In this document: positions 9,082 to 17,968 of the stretch, piece after piece
Position numbering within the stretch: position 1 is the first letter of the stretch
How the letters are laid out: each line of letters begins with the position of its first letter
Assembly (NCBI GenBank): GCA_963543015.1
Contig: CAUTYZ010000001.1
Location: 186,001 to 250,000 of the forward strand
Reading direction: 5' to 3'
Length of the DNA stretch: 64,000 bases
Origin: Alloscardovia sp963543015
GTDB lineage: Bacteria; Actinomycetota; Actinomycetes; Actinomycetales; Bifidobacteriaceae
Made by a program: the position numbers and the translations under genes
The notes under the pieces: model-generated
The model's database searches: none
What the model was told of the DNA's origin: nothing
Seen by the model: the letters and a program-made list of their open reading frames with translations, nothing else

Positions 9082-10005
9082 CTACTTCATTTGATCTTTC
9101 ATACTGCGAAGCTGAACCGCATAGGCGATTGCCATAGTAATAATTGCCATCACGATTGCCATAGCAGCAGCATAATTACTCTGATTTCCAGTAAAGCTCA
9201 GATTATAGGCGTACATATTTGGCGTGAAATTCGTCGTGATAGCGTTACCAGGAACCATATTTTGCAAAATTGACGGCTCATTGAACAACTGGAACGAACC
9301 AATGATGGAGAAGATAACAGTAATCGCAAGTGAACCACGGAGTTCAGGGAGCTTGATAGAACGTACAATATCCCATTCGCTCGCCCCGTCAATCGATGCA
9401 GCTTCATACAGGCTGTGAGGAATCGTCGACAAAGATGAATAGAAAATGAGCATGTTATAGCCCGTGAATTCCCATGTCACGATATTTCCGATAGAAGCCA
9501 GTAACACATTCGGAGCAAATGCATCAAAATGCGTCCCCAACATCTGATTAAAGCTTCCCACTAATCCATACTTCGCTCCGTATGCAAAGCCCCAAATCAA
9601 CGTGGAGACAACTGCAGGAACAGCATAAGGCAAGAAGGTTGAAATCCTAAAGAACTTTGTCCCATGAAGCTTCATTGAATCAATTGCCAGAGCCAAAGCT
9701 GCTGCCAAGAAGAGCATAATCGGCACCTGAACAACGGTAAATAATGCAACGCGCATCACGGCGGACCAGAACTGCTGATCCATAAATAACCGTTTGTAAT
9801 TATCAAACGCAACAAAAACGTTTCCACCAATTAAGCGCTGCTGATAGAAACTAATATAAACTGCATAAAAAATCGGAATAATGAAGACAAATGCAAAAAC
9901 AACTGCAAATGGCCACATAAACTTCCATCCACGCCAGTCAGCTTTGGCACGACTAGCGCGAGATTGTACAGGTGTAACTGCTGTGTTTGCTTTCTGTTCA
10001 CTCAT
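9082..10005 (-). CDS. Sugar ABC transporter permease (MalF type)
   Basis: 307 aa with six predicted membrane spans and the EAA loop EAASIDGASEWDIVRSIKLP. GAGGAG lies 6 bp before the ATG. It is the first gene of the leftward importer operon and is divergent from the LacI-family gene. With the MalG-type partner and the downstream lipoprotein it makes a carbohydrate uptake-1 (CUT1) importer lacking its own ATPase. Confidence 0.93.
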   Translation of the reverse strand: MSEQKANTAVTPVQSRASRAKADWRGWKFMWPFAVVFAFVFIIPIFYAVYISFYQQRLIGGNVFVAFDNYKRLFMDQQFWSAVMRVALFTVVQVPIMLFLAAALALAIDSMKLHGTKFFRISTFLPYAVPAVVSTLIWGFAYGAKYGLVGSFNQMLGTHFDAFAPNVLLASIGNIVTWEFTGYNMLIFYSSLSTIPHSLYEAASIDGASEWDIVRSIKLPELRGSLAITVIFSIIGSFQLFNEPSILQNMVPGNAITTNFTPNMYAYNLSFTGNQSNYAAAMAIVMAIITMAIAYAVQLRSMKDQMK

Positions 10006-10127
10006 CTCAAGCTCCTCTTCGTTAAGGATGTCCTAAACATGTCGTAAATACACACCGAAAACAACAACGCTCCCATTTTATTCGACTATCTTCAAAATAA
10101 TCGTTTAAATTGCGTGCATTTTTCGAA

Positions 10128-10141
10128 TGTTTGCGTTATCA
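10128..10141. promoter_or_regulatory. cre-like / LacI-family operator candidate TGTTTGCGTTATCA
   Basis: The left half AATGTTTGC repeats the core of the 40-bp palindrome at 7994-8033. The right half, CGTTATCA, equals that of the cre-like site at 48588-48601. It sits in the 263-bp divergent region between malF-type and lacI-type genes, so it could control either. Confidence 0.5.
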
Positions 10142-10164
10142 TAATAACATTACATACGGGGTGG

Positions 10165-10193
10165 TGCAAACGGAGTTTTATGACTCATATAAT
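10165..10193 (+). promoter_or_regulatory. Probable promoter of the LacI-family gene
   Basis: A perfect -10 TATAAT at 10188-10193, with a weak -35 (TGCAAA, 10165-10170) at 17 bp. The -35 overlaps GGTGCAAAC, another half-site like GCAAAC of the palindromic operator, so autoregulation is plausible. Confidence 0.5.
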
Positions 10194-10206
10194 GGTCATA
10201 ACACAA

Positions 10207-10225
10207 AGTTGTGATACATAATCAT
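10207..10225. promoter_or_regulatory. Motif AGTTGTGATACATAATCAT shared with 17068-17087
   Basis: This 19-bp stretch, between the lacI-type promoter and its gene, recurs with one substitution and a one-base insertion upstream of the surface-protein gene. Function unknown. Confidence 0.35.
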
Positions 10226-10268
10226 AATTTTGCGAGTGTTAACCACAAGGATGTGAGGAAGTAGAGAA

Positions 10269-11297
10269 ATGCCACACAAGTCACCTGTCTCATTACAGGA
10301 CGTCGCCAAAGAAGCGGGCGTATCACCACAAACCGTGTCGCGAGTTGCCCACGGTAGCGAAGCAGTAAAGCCAGCAACACAAGCCCGTGTTAAGGCTGCA
10401 ATGAACAAATTGGGATATCGCCCTAATTATGCTGCACGCGCCTTAAAATACCAGCGCTTTAACAATATCGGCGTAGTTCTTTTTAATGCTTCCACTTTCG
10501 GAAACTCACGTATTCTTGACGGAATTTCTGCAGAAGCAAACAAGTTTGGTTTTGCTACAACACTCTTCACCCTGCTCGACAAGCGCGAGCAAACATTGCA
10601 AGCAGCAATTGAGCATATGAAGCAGCTCCCTGTCGATGGCGTGATTGCTATTCTTGAACGGCGGATACCTGATTTCGAGGATTTTGAGCCTCCTACAGAG
10701 CTCCCTGTCGTTCTCATCATGGATCAGCCATCCTCGCACTGCCCTACAGTTGATGGTGACCAATACGGATGCTCAACGCAGATAGTAGATTATTTGATGA
10801 GCAAGGGACACAAGACTGTGTATCACGTTGCCGGTCCTGCTGATTCACGCCCTGCTCAAAGCCGTCAGAACGGCTGGGAGGATGCACTCCGTGAGCATGG
10901 CGTAAACACTCTTCCACCGCTCTACCGAGGCGATTGGTTAGCAGATTCTGGCTATCAGGCAGGTCTAGCACTTGCACACGAAAAGGATTGTACGGCTGTA
11001 TATGCTGCAAACGATCAGATGGCTTATGGAGTTATGCTTGGTCTACGCGAAGCAGGAAAACGAGTTCCTGAAGATGTCAGCGTCGTAGGAATCGATGACT
11101 CTCTCGTAGGCATCGTACCGCGCTTGGAATTGACAACTCTTCGCATGCGTTTTGATCTTATCGGAAACGAAGCTTTCCGCATCGTTAAATCCATGATTGA
11201 CGGAGAGAAAGTTGAGATTGGAAAAAAGCAATTGATTCCTTCCCAACTCATCGAACGTTCATCTGTATGCGACTCTTCGGATAAATCTACTCAGTAG
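10269..11297 (+). CDS. LacI-family transcriptional regulator
   Basis: 342 aa. The N-terminal helix-turn-helix reads VSLQDVAKEAGVSPQTVSRV, followed by the hinge helix NYAARALKYQ. A periplasmic-binding-protein-like sugar-sensing domain fills the rest (VDGVIAIL, ADSRPAQSRQNGW, YAANDQMAYGVM, VSVVGIDDS). GAGGAAG lies 8 bp before the ATG. Its position between the importer operon and lacZ makes it the likely local repressor of both, responding to a galactoside or related sugar. The CG-centred palindromes nearby are candidate binding sites. Confidence 0.93.
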   Translation: MPHKSPVSLQDVAKEAGVSPQTVSRVAHGSEAVKPATQARVKAAMNKLGYRPNYAARALKYQRFNNIGVVLFNASTFGNSRILDGISAEANKFGFATTLFTLLDKREQTLQAAIEHMKQLPVDGVIAILERRIPDFEDFEPPTELPVVLIMDQPSSHCPTVDGDQYGCSTQIVDYLMSKGHKTVYHVAGPADSRPAQSRQNGWEDALREHGVNTLPPLYRGDWLADSGYQAGLALAHEKDCTAVYAANDQMAYGVMLGLREAGKRVPEDVSVVGIDDSLVGIVPRLELTTLRMRFDLIGNEAFRIVKSMIDGEKVEIGKKQLIPSQLIERSSVCDSSDKSTQ

Positions 11298-11303
11298 AAC
11301 GGA

Positions 11304-11328
11304 ATAATTACTAAAAATTAGTAATTAT
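11304..11328. promoter_or_regulatory. Palindrome ATAATTACTAA-AAA-TTAGTAATTAT before lacZ
   Basis: Perfect 11-bp arms with a 3-nt centre, lying over the -35 region expected for a -10-like TATAGT at 11344-11349. It shares ATTACTA with the palindrome before the binding-protein gene. It could instead act as a weak lacI terminator, but no U-tract follows. Confidence 0.5.
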
Positions 11329-11381
11329 CAGTCACCACATTTTTATAGTACTGTGAAATTACAACTCGACGAGGAGGAATT

Positions 11382-14300
11382 ATGACTCACGTAACCCCAC
11401 AGATTCTCTCAAGCGATACACCATCAGCGAAGTGGATTTCAAACCCATCCATCTGTGCTGTGAACCGTTTGGAAGCGCATAGTTCTCACCATGTTCATGA
11501 CCATAGCGGACAGGACTTGAGGCATCGGTTGGACGGGTCAAGCGGAGAGTGGAAAGCAAGCATTGTCCTTCATGATGAGAATCTTCTCGACAGGATTTCA
11601 CAGGCAGTTTCGGGAGCATATGCTCGCGAAGTTCTTGACCGTATGAACGAGCCAATTCACAATGTTCGAGTTCCAGGTCATCTGCAGATGGATGGTCTTC
11701 TCAAGCCCCAGTACGTCAATCAGCAGTATGCATGGGACGGACATGAAGACATTGATGCACCTGAACTTCCTCAGATCAATCACGTGGGACTCTACACTCG
11801 CGATTTCGTTCTCGCTCCCCGCGAGCGCGATGCTGTGCGTCACTCTCATGAACGTATAACTCTGACTTTTGATGGCGCTGCCACTGCTATTTATGTATGG
11901 CTTGACGGAGTTTTCGTTGGTTATGCTGAGGATTCGTTCACACCAAGCGAGTTTGATATCACGCACATCGTGCGAAATGTCGAGGATGAGAACGCTAGCA
12001 CCCACACTCAGAGCATTCAGACCACTCATACTCTTGTCGTTGCGTGCTACGAATTCAGTACGGCTCATTGGCTGGAAGATCAGGATTATTGGCGTTTACA
12101 TGGTCTGTTTAGGAGCGTTCACATGGACGTTCTTCCTGATGCTCATGTCCGTCATATTCATGCCATTGCGGATTTTGATGCACTCACCCAAGAGGGACGT
12201 TTGTCAGGCAGCTTTGACATTAAGCATGTCACATCATCTGACATCACGACTCGCGTTGATCTCTATGACATGAATCAGACTCTTGTGGCGTCTCATGCCT
12301 CTACACCAGCCGATGAGAGCGCAACCACCGATTCAGATTTTTCCACGTCCTCTGTACCACTCAGCACTACTCTTGCTTCAGCTCATCCATGGAGTGCGGA
12401 AGATCCTTATCTTTATACGCTTCGCATTACCGTACTTGATTCCGCTCACGACATTGTCGAAATTGCCGAGCAGAAAATTGGTTTCCGTCATTTTGACATT
12501 GACCCTGTCGACCATATCATGAAGCTCAACGGTCAGCGCATTATCTTCAAGGGCGTTAATCGTCACGAATTTGCTGCGGAATGTGGACGCGCTCTAACCG
12601 AGAAACACATGCTGTGGGATATTCAATTCCTCAAGCAGCACAATATCAACGCCGTCCGTACGAGTCATTATCCAAACCAGTCTCGATGGTACGAGTTGTG
12701 CGATGAATACGGTATTTATCTCATCGACGAAACAAACCTCGAAACTCACGGAACGTGGAATGACACTTCCGGTGCTGTCACCCCTGACCGTGCAGTTCCA
12801 GGATCAAAGATGGAATGGCTCAATCCTGTCATCGACCGCGCACAATCTATGTTTATGCGCGATGCGAATCATCCGAGTGTCCTCATCTGGTCTCTCGGCA
12901 ATGAATCGTATGGTGGTGATGTATTTGCGCGCGCTCACGAATATTTCCACGATGTTGATACCCGTCCTGTGCATTATGAAGGCACAACATGGATGCGTGA
13001 GTATGATTTCGTCACCGACATCGAAACACGCATGTATGCTCACGCGGATGACATTGAGAAGTATCTGCTCGGTGACTCTGAGCTTGGCAAGCCTCTCAAG
13101 CCATATATTTCGTGCGAATATATGCATGCGATGGGAAATTCGCTGGGTGGTATGAAGTGCTACACGGATTTGGAGAAGTACCCACTCTATCAGGGCGGAT
13201 TCATCTGGGATTACAGTGATCAGGCTCTTGAGCAGCAGCTTCCTGACGGGTCGACTCGTTTGACCTATGGTGGCGATTGGTATGACCGCCCATCAGATTA
13301 TGAGTTCAGCGGAAACGGAATCGTTTTTGCAGATCGAACCGTTACAGCGAAAGCCGCTGAAGCGAAAGCTCTGTACGCAAATGTAAAAATTGAGCCAACT
13401 CTTACCGGCGCTCACATACGCAATGACAATCTCTTTACCTCGACAGCTGGTTACGATTTCGTTGCACGCGTTCTCCTAGACGGAGTGGAAATGTGGCGGA
13501 AGAATTACACGTTCGATATTTCAGCGCTGAGCAGTCACGATGTCAGCATTGCATGGCCAGATTATTTGCGCTATGCCGGTCATGAAATTGTTTTTGAATT
13601 GTCGCAAACATTGCGCGAGTCGACGTCATGGGCTCTTGCTGGTTTCGAATTGAGCTTCGGTCAGCTTGCTCTTCCATGCGACCAGTCGTGTGACCAGTCT
13701 TGCGGCCAGTCTGGTGCTCAGCCATCGAAATCTTGGGATTCGGAAGACTCTTCAGAAAACGCTACAACCACTATCGTTGAGGATTATTGGAATGTAGGAC
13801 TTCACACGAATTCTGCTGAAGTTCTTCTGTCCCATCAGCATGGCGGCCCTGTCAGTTTCAAGCGTAATGATCAAGATGATGACATGATTATCCGCACTCC
13901 ACATCTGACGACATGGCGTGCACTCACAGATAACGATCGAGGCTACCGTGCAGGATTTACGCGAGCTCAATGGTTGGCAGCTGGTCGATTCGCACAAGTT
14001 ACTGACCATGATCTCACTGTCGATCGCGATGCTCGTACTATCAGCGGAACGTACACCTATGCTCTTGCGACGCCAAGCCGCACTCCTGTGACCGTTCGCT
14101 GGGATGTGGATAGCAAGGCTCGCATTCATCTTGTCGCTTCCTATCCGGGCAGCACGAATGAGCCAAGCAATCCTCTTGCTTTCGGACTTGAATGGATGCT
14201 CCCAGCTGCTTACACGCATACACGATTCTACGGATTCGGCCCGCAAGAAACGTACAGTGACCGTAGGAATGGCGCAAAACTCGGCATCTGGAATACGACT

Positions 14301-14648
14301 ATTTTCGATGACGTCGAACCATATCTCGTGCCACAGGAAACAGGAAACCATGAAGGAACTCGCTTCGTTGAATTAACCGATTCCTTCGGTCACGGCATAC
14401 GCGTGAGCGCTCATAATGGACTGTCTGAACACGCTTTTGCGTTCAGCGCGTTACCAGTGAGCTCTGCCATGCTCGACGAGGCAACCCATCATGAAGAGCT
14501 TCCACCGCACACGCATACATTCTTGCGACTGCTGGCTGCTCAGCAGGGTGTCGGAGGCGACGATTCATGGGGATCGCCAGTTCATCCAGAATTTGAAATA
14601 AAGTCCGACCAGCCGCTAGAATTAAACGTAGATATCGAACTTATCTAA
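11382..14648 (+). CDS. lacZ: Beta-galactosidase, glycoside hydrolase family 2
   Basis: 1088-aa cytoplasmic enzyme that hydrolyses lactose-type beta-galactosides. Sugar-binding, immunoglobulin-like, TIM-barrel and C-terminal domains occur in LacZ order. Landmarks are GVNRHEF, AVRTSHYPNQSRWYELCDEY, the acid/base in SLGNES (E508) and the nucleophile in SCEYMHAMGN (E579). GAGGAGGAA precedes the ATG. It is somewhat longer than E. coli LacZ; part of the excess is a low-complexity insert near residues 765-790 with a CDQS repeat. Downstream of the LacI-family gene and opposite a sugar importer, it should process the imported sugar. Confidence 0.96.
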   Translation: MTHVTPQILSSDTPSAKWISNPSICAVNRLEAHSSHHVHDHSGQDLRHRLDGSSGEWKASIVLHDENLLDRISQAVSGAYAREVLDRMNEPIHNVRVPGHLQMDGLLKPQYVNQQYAWDGHEDIDAPELPQINHVGLYTRDFVLAPRERDAVRHSHERITLTFDGAATAIYVWLDGVFVGYAEDSFTPSEFDITHIVRNVEDENASTHTQSIQTTHTLVVACYEFSTAHWLEDQDYWRLHGLFRSVHMDVLPDAHVRHIHAIADFDALTQEGRLSGSFDIKHVTSSDITTRVDLYDMNQTLVASHASTPADESATTDSDFSTSSVPLSTTLASAHPWSAEDPYLYTLRITVLDSAHDIVEIAEQKIGFRHFDIDPVDHIMKLNGQRIIFKGVNRHEFAAECGRALTEKHMLWDIQFLKQHNINAVRTSHYPNQSRWYELCDEYGIYLIDETNLETHGTWNDTSGAVTPDRAVPGSKMEWLNPVIDRAQSMFMRDANHPSVLIWSLGNESYGGDVFARAHEYFHDVDTRPVHYEGTTWMREYDFVTDIETRMYAHADDIEKYLLGDSELGKPLKPYISCEYMHAMGNSLGGMKCYTDLEKYPLYQGGFIWDYSDQALEQQLPDGSTRLTYGGDWYDRPSDYEFSGNGIVFADRTVTAKAAEAKALYANVKIEPTLTGAHIRNDNLFTSTAGYDFVARVLLDGVEMWRKNYTFDISALSSHDVSIAWPDYLRYAGHEIVFELSQTLRESTSWALAGFELSFGQLALPCDQSCDQSCGQSGAQPSKSWDSEDSSENATTTIVEDYWNVGLHTNSAEVLLSHQHGGPVSFKRNDQDDDMIIRTPHLTTWRALTDNDRGYRAGFTRAQWLAAGRFAQVTDHDLTVDRDARTISGTYTYALATPSRTPVTVRWDVDSKARIHLVASYPGSTNEPSNPLAFGLEWMLPAAYTHTRFYGFGPQETYSDRRNGAKLGIWNTTIFDDVEPYLVPQETGNHEGTRFVELTDSFGHGIRVSAHNGLSEHAFAFSALPVSSAMLDEATHHEELPPHTHTFLRLLAAQQGVGGDDSWGSPVHPEFEIKSDQPLELNVDIELI
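13677..13712 (+). repeat. Three 12-bp tandem repeats inside lacZ
   Basis: Three units of TGYGRCCAGTCK encode CDQS-CDQS-CGQS in a linker before the C-terminal domain. The unit length keeps the frame, so copy number can change without a frameshift. Confidence 0.85.
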
Positions 14649-14668
14649 TGTTAGTATCGGAGGATATT

Positions 14669-14716
14669 TCTCTGCTGTTCTCCCCCTCTCCCCTCTTCTC
14701 CGGAAAGCAGCAGAGA
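14669..14716 (+). terminator. Possible lacZ terminator hairpin
   Basis: TCTCTGCTG (14669-14677) pairs with CAGCAGAGA (14708-14716) over a 30-nt pyrimidine-rich loop, 20 bp after the lacZ stop. The U-tract is poor (GTTTCTTC). Confidence 0.4.
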
Positions 14717-14825
14717 GTTTCTTCTCGTTTTTCTCATCTTTTCTTCGGGCACTGCGTACATTGTGCCCATCGGCCCCATGTTTTTCGAGCTCAATGTGCC
14801 TTCCGTCTATCGAGCTTTGTCTTTC

Positions 14826-14837
14826 GTGATATATCAC
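14826..14837. promoter_or_regulatory. 12-bp palindrome GTGATATATCAC upstream of sodA
   Basis: A perfect palindrome about 95 bp before the sodA start. Possible operator for sodA; the regulator is unknown. Confidence 0.4.
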
Positions 14838-14931
14838 ACATTACGCTGTAAGACCGCGTGAGATATGCGAAAATAGATATACGACTACATATGACTACAT
14901 CGTATTTCGCCACACAATCGGAAGGATGATT

Positions 14932-15546
14932 ATGGCAATTTACACTCTTCCAGAGCTGCCTTACGACTACGCAGCACTTGAACCACATATTTCCGGCAAG
15001 ATTATGGAGCTTCACCACGATAAGCATCATGCTAATTATGTAGCAGGTGCAAATGCAGCTCTTGAACGTCTTGAGGAAGCACGCGAAAAGAATGATTTCG
15101 CTGCAATCAACTTGTGGGAAAAGAATCTCGCTTTCAACCTTGGTGGACACATCAATCACACCTTCTTCTGGAATAATTTGACTCCAGAAGGCAAGGGTCG
15201 TCCAGACGGTGAATTCGGTGAAGAAATTACCAAGCAGTTTGGCTCTTTTGAAAAGTTCCAGGCACAATTTACCGCTGCTGCTCTCGGCTTGCAGGGCTCT
15301 GGTTGGGCAGTACTTGCTTGGGACGCATTGGGCGATCGCTTGGTTACATTCCAGCTGTACGATCAGCAGGCAAATGTACCAGTAAACATCGTTCCACTCG
15401 TCATGCTCGACATGTGGGAGCATGCATTCTACTTGGATTATGTCAATGTCAAGGCAGACTACGTCAAGGCATGGTGGAACATCGTTAATTGGGATCATGC
15501 AGCACAGACATGGGCTAAGGCAAAGGCAAACGGTTTGGCTTTGTAA
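14932..15546 (+). CDS. sodA: Superoxide dismutase, Mn/Fe family (probably Mn type)
   Basis: 204 aa from the ATG at 14932, chosen because GGAAGG is 6 bp upstream; the ATG at 14926 touches that site. It converts superoxide to peroxide and oxygen in the cytoplasm. Metal ligands are in LHHDKHHANYV, GGHINHTFFW and DMWEHAFYLDY. Glycine in GGHINH and glutamine in YDQQANVP follow the Mn-type pattern, which I infer from memory of the family. SOD is not general in bifidobacteria. A clean terminator follows, so it is monocistronic. Confidence 0.95.
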   Translation: MAIYTLPELPYDYAALEPHISGKIMELHHDKHHANYVAGANAALERLEEAREKNDFAAINLWEKNLAFNLGGHINHTFFWNNLTPEGKGRPDGEFGEEITKQFGSFEKFQAQFTAAALGLQGSGWAVLAWDALGDRLVTFQLYDQQANVPVNIVPLVMLDMWEHAFYLDYVNVKADYVKAWWNIVNWDHAAQTWAKAKANGLAL

Positions 15547-15581
15547 TTAACTCATCTGTAGTTAATTCGTTTATACACTTC

Positions 15582-15612
15582 AGGGAAATCGCTATCGCGG
15601 TTTCCCTTTTTT
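15582..15612 (+). terminator. Rho-independent terminator of sodA
   Basis: An 11-bp stem with one G-T pair, AGGGAAATCGC (15582-15592) with GCGGTTTCCCT (15597-15607), a 4-nt loop and a following T-run. Confidence 0.9.
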
Positions 15613-15645
15613 GCTGCCTGCGATGTGACAAAAAATGATATACAA

Positions 15646-15692
15646 AAGCGATTCCTCAGATCAAGAGAAAGAGAATCTCTGAGGAGCCGCTT
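15646..15692. terminator. Long hairpin between sodA and the surface-protein gene
   Basis: AAGCG plus TCCTCAGA (15646-15660) pairs with TCTGAGGA plus CGCTT (15678-15692), interrupted by a 2-nt internal loop. It lies downstream of the leftward surface-protein gene. No long U-tract on either side, so it may be RNA processing or read-through protection. Confidence 0.45.
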
Positions 15693-15725
15693 CATGTGTG
15701 AAATGAGATAATGAGAAAGAATATC

Positions 15726-15756
15726 TGTGCTGAGCTACTTGCGTGCACTCAGCACA
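15726..15756. terminator. Hairpin 3' of the surface-protein gene
   Basis: TGTGCTGAG (15726-15734) pairs with CTCAGCACA (15748-15756). It begins about 30 bp past the stop of the leftward gene; on the plus strand it is followed by TTTTCTT. Confidence 0.6.
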
Positions 15757-15787
15757 TTTTCTTATCTCATATAGTCAAGAGGAACTC

Positions 15788-16849
15788 TTAGCGACGATTG
15801 CGCAATGCGAAAGCAATGCCAGCGCTACCAAGAATTGCAGCCAAAACTACGATGGTGACGATTGCTACATCAGTACCAGTCTGAGCAAGCTTTTCGCCAG
15901 CCTTCTTTTCCATTGGCTTTGCTACTGCAGCCATCTTTGCTGGAGCCTTAACGAGAAGCTCTGCCTGAGCAAGAGGCTGAGTAGAGCCACGCTCAGTAAG
16001 AACGACGTGATGTACGCCTGCTTCTGCATTAGCTGGAACAGTGAAAGTTGCAGTGAAGGTGTTATTTCCACCTGCGTGGAAATAAGCCAAACGAACTGGA
16101 GTAGAGCGGAACCATACGGTGTATTCCTTAGTAGAATCAAGACCAGAAGCCGTGAATTCTACCTTGTCACCAGGCATTGCTTCCTTGACAGAAAGCTTAA
16201 CCATTTCCTTAGCATCTGCTGGAATTGGCTCATCCTTAGGTGCATCCTTTGGAGTATCCTTAGCTTCATCCTTCTTGACTTCTGGCTTCATTTCTGGAGT
16301 AGCCTGAGTCTTGACGATGTCCTTCATGTAACCGACGGATACCATAGTGTCATCAGTACCAGCAAACTTGTAGCCTGGCTTCAATACTGCATAAACCTGA
16401 CCTGTTGCTGGAACATACTGCCAGTCATAACCTTCACCACCTGCAGGAAGAGTTCCGTTTTCGGTAGCAGTTGGAGCTGCTGGAACTGGAATTTCCTTAA
16501 CAGTTGCTTCTGGCTTTGTTTCTGGCTATGCAGGCTCCATTGGCAAATCCTTTGCCGCAGGATAATCACTGCACTTGTCAGCACCATCAGGGAACTGATA
16601 CCCAGCCTTTGGAACTGCGAAGATACGACCAGCTACACGAGCCCATGTGTATCCTTCGCCACCCTGTGGGAGAGAACCCGTAGAGGTTAATGTAGGCGCT
16701 GCTGGGCATTCCAGCTTCTTCACCGTTGGTGTAGAAGCTGGCGCCGCTGCCTCTTCTGCTTGTGCAACAGCAGGGGTAAGCAGGACCAAGCCCGAAAGCA
16801 TTGCTCCTGCAGCCAGCGCTGTAACACCTGACTTTATAATTTTCTTCAT
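15788..16849 (-). pseudogene. Sortase-anchored surface protein gene interrupted by one in-frame TAG
   Basis: One reading frame of 354 codons runs from ATG 16849 (GGAGAAATAA before it) to 15788, except for a TAG at 16526-16528 (codon 108). The frame is otherwise open and the code continues sensibly. The product would have a signal peptide (MKKIIKSGVTALAAG, cut after AQA), two similar repeats of about 50 residues on either side of the stop (each with PAAPT, GGEGY.W and KxGYxF), a Pro/Lys/Asp-rich linker (PKDTPKDAPKDEP), an Ig-like domain and a wall-sorting signal: LAQTG, a membrane span and RNRR. LAxTG is the motif used by class E sortases. A point mutation, a sequencing error or amber read-through could explain the stop. 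A secreted 107-aa fragment would result if nothing suppresses it. Confidence 0.85.
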
Positions 16850-17060
16850 TTATTTCTCCATCTTTTTAACGTCTCATCAAAGAAAAGATGGCACATGTAT
16901 CCATGAGTGTTTCATACACGAGGAGAGAACGACACATATCCCTATTGATATGACAATCGACATTACCTGCATACCGCACACACACCACTACGTATGCCAA
17001 CATGACAAGAGCGAAACGGCTACGTTCCGCGACCTTGCTTCCTCCTTTGAAAAGCAAGTA

Positions 17061-17087
17061 TCACAACAGTTGTAATACATAAATCAT
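17061..17087. promoter_or_regulatory. Inverted repeat ATCACAAC-A-GTTGTAAT plus shared motif
   Basis: Near-perfect 8-bp arms around one base at about 17060-17076. The right arm begins AGTTGTAATACATAAATCAT (17068-17087), which matches 10207-10225 upstream of the LacI-family gene. A common regulator is possible. Confidence 0.4.
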
Positions 17088-17165
17088 GTTTTACCTGTGG
17101 TAACGACAAATTCCTCGCAAATCGGTGGGTTTTCACAATATATCGACAGTTTTTAGGGAAAAATA

Positions 17166-17209
17166 TGAGGATAACCTACTGAAAATGAGATTCAGCATGA
17201 TTATCCTCA
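17166..17209 (-). terminator. Terminator of the peptide-importer operon
   Basis: TGAGGATAA (17166-17174) pairs with TTATCCTCA (17201-17209), with an inner CTGAA/TTCAG stem. On the minus strand it is followed by TATTTTTC, some 50 bp past the last gene; T-rich on the plus side too. Confidence 0.75.
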
Positions 17210-17260
17210 GTTTTTAAGCTTCGTGGCGATATACCCTGCAGATGGGGAAAAGCTTGCTTC

Positions 17261-17968
17261 CTACCATCTCGCCGCGCTGATGAGCCGCTTCGTGTACTCG
17301 TGCTGCGGATTCTTCAAAACCTCAGCCGTCGCCCCACGCTCGACGATCCTTCCCTGATACATCACGACGATCGTATCAGATAATTGCTGCGCAACTCCCA
17401 AATCATGCAAGACGATAAGCATGGCAAAGCGTTGCTCATCTTGCATAGTTTTCAAAGTTTCGATGATATGCTGCTTTCCCAATACGTCCACTGCGCTCAC
17501 TGGCTCGTCTGCCACAAGCAGTTGTGGATGTGAAATGAGTGCTCGAGCGATAGCGACACGTTGAGCTTGACCGCCAGAAATATCACTAACATAACGATCC
17601 ATAAGATCATCCGGGGCAAGTTTTACGCTTCTCAATGCGTCTTCGATATCGTCATCACGCACTCGAGTTTTCTGTGATACACCTTCGGCAATGATATCGC
17701 GAATCGTCCAGCGCGGATCCAACGATGCTGCCGGGTTTTGAAAAACGAGACCTGTAGTGTCAGGATGAGCTATGCTGACCTCTCCTTGAGTAGGCTCAGT
17801 AAAACCTAAAGCGATATTCAGCAAGGTTGTTTTTCCAGATCCGGACTGACCGACGATAGCGACACGTTCGCCTTCCTCAACGGATAGCGAGATGTCCTCA
17901 ACGGCAGGTTTCAATGCTTGTGGAAAAGTTTTTGATACTCCGCGAAGTGTTACAAGACTCATATTCAC
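17261..17968 (-). CDS. Peptide-type ABC transporter ATPase (DppF/OppF type)
   Basis: 235-aa cytoplasmic ATPase. Walker A GQSGSGKTTLL, signature SGGQAQRVAIARAL, Walker B LLVADEPVSAVD. It starts by a 4-bp overlap (ATGA) with the preceding ATPase gene. It is short for this class: the C-terminal oligopeptide-transporter extension that often binds an iron-sulfur cluster is missing. Last gene of the five-gene importer operon. Confidence 0.92.
   Translation of the reverse strand: MNMSLVTLRGVSKTFPQALKPAVEDISLSVEEGERVAIVGQSGSGKTTLLNIALGFTEPTQGEVSIAHPDTTGLVFQNPAASLDPRWTIRDIIAEGVSQKTRVRDDDIEDALRSVKLAPDDLMDRYVSDISGGQAQRVAIARALISHPQLLVADEPVSAVDVLGKQHIIETLKTMQDEQRFAMLIVLHDLGVAQQLSDTIVVMYQGRIVERGATAEVLKNPQHEYTKRLISAARW

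Larger units (their letters stand above)
16850..17260. other. 411-bp gap upstream of the surface-protein gene
   Basis: No convincing gene. It holds the presumed promoter of the surface-protein gene, the shared motif at 17068-17087, and the terminator of the peptide-importer operon at 17166-17209. Confidence 0.5.

Noticed and set aside
16526..16528. Pyrrolysine or other recoding at the TAG
   Set aside because: No pyl genes or structured recoding signal were seen, and the group does not use it; mutation or error is simpler.
15743..16690. Plus-strand frame of 315 codons opposite the surface-protein gene
   Set aside because: It lies antisense to the Ala/Pro/Lys-rich surface gene, is full of Cys/Trp/Leu and has no ribosome site; a shadow frame.
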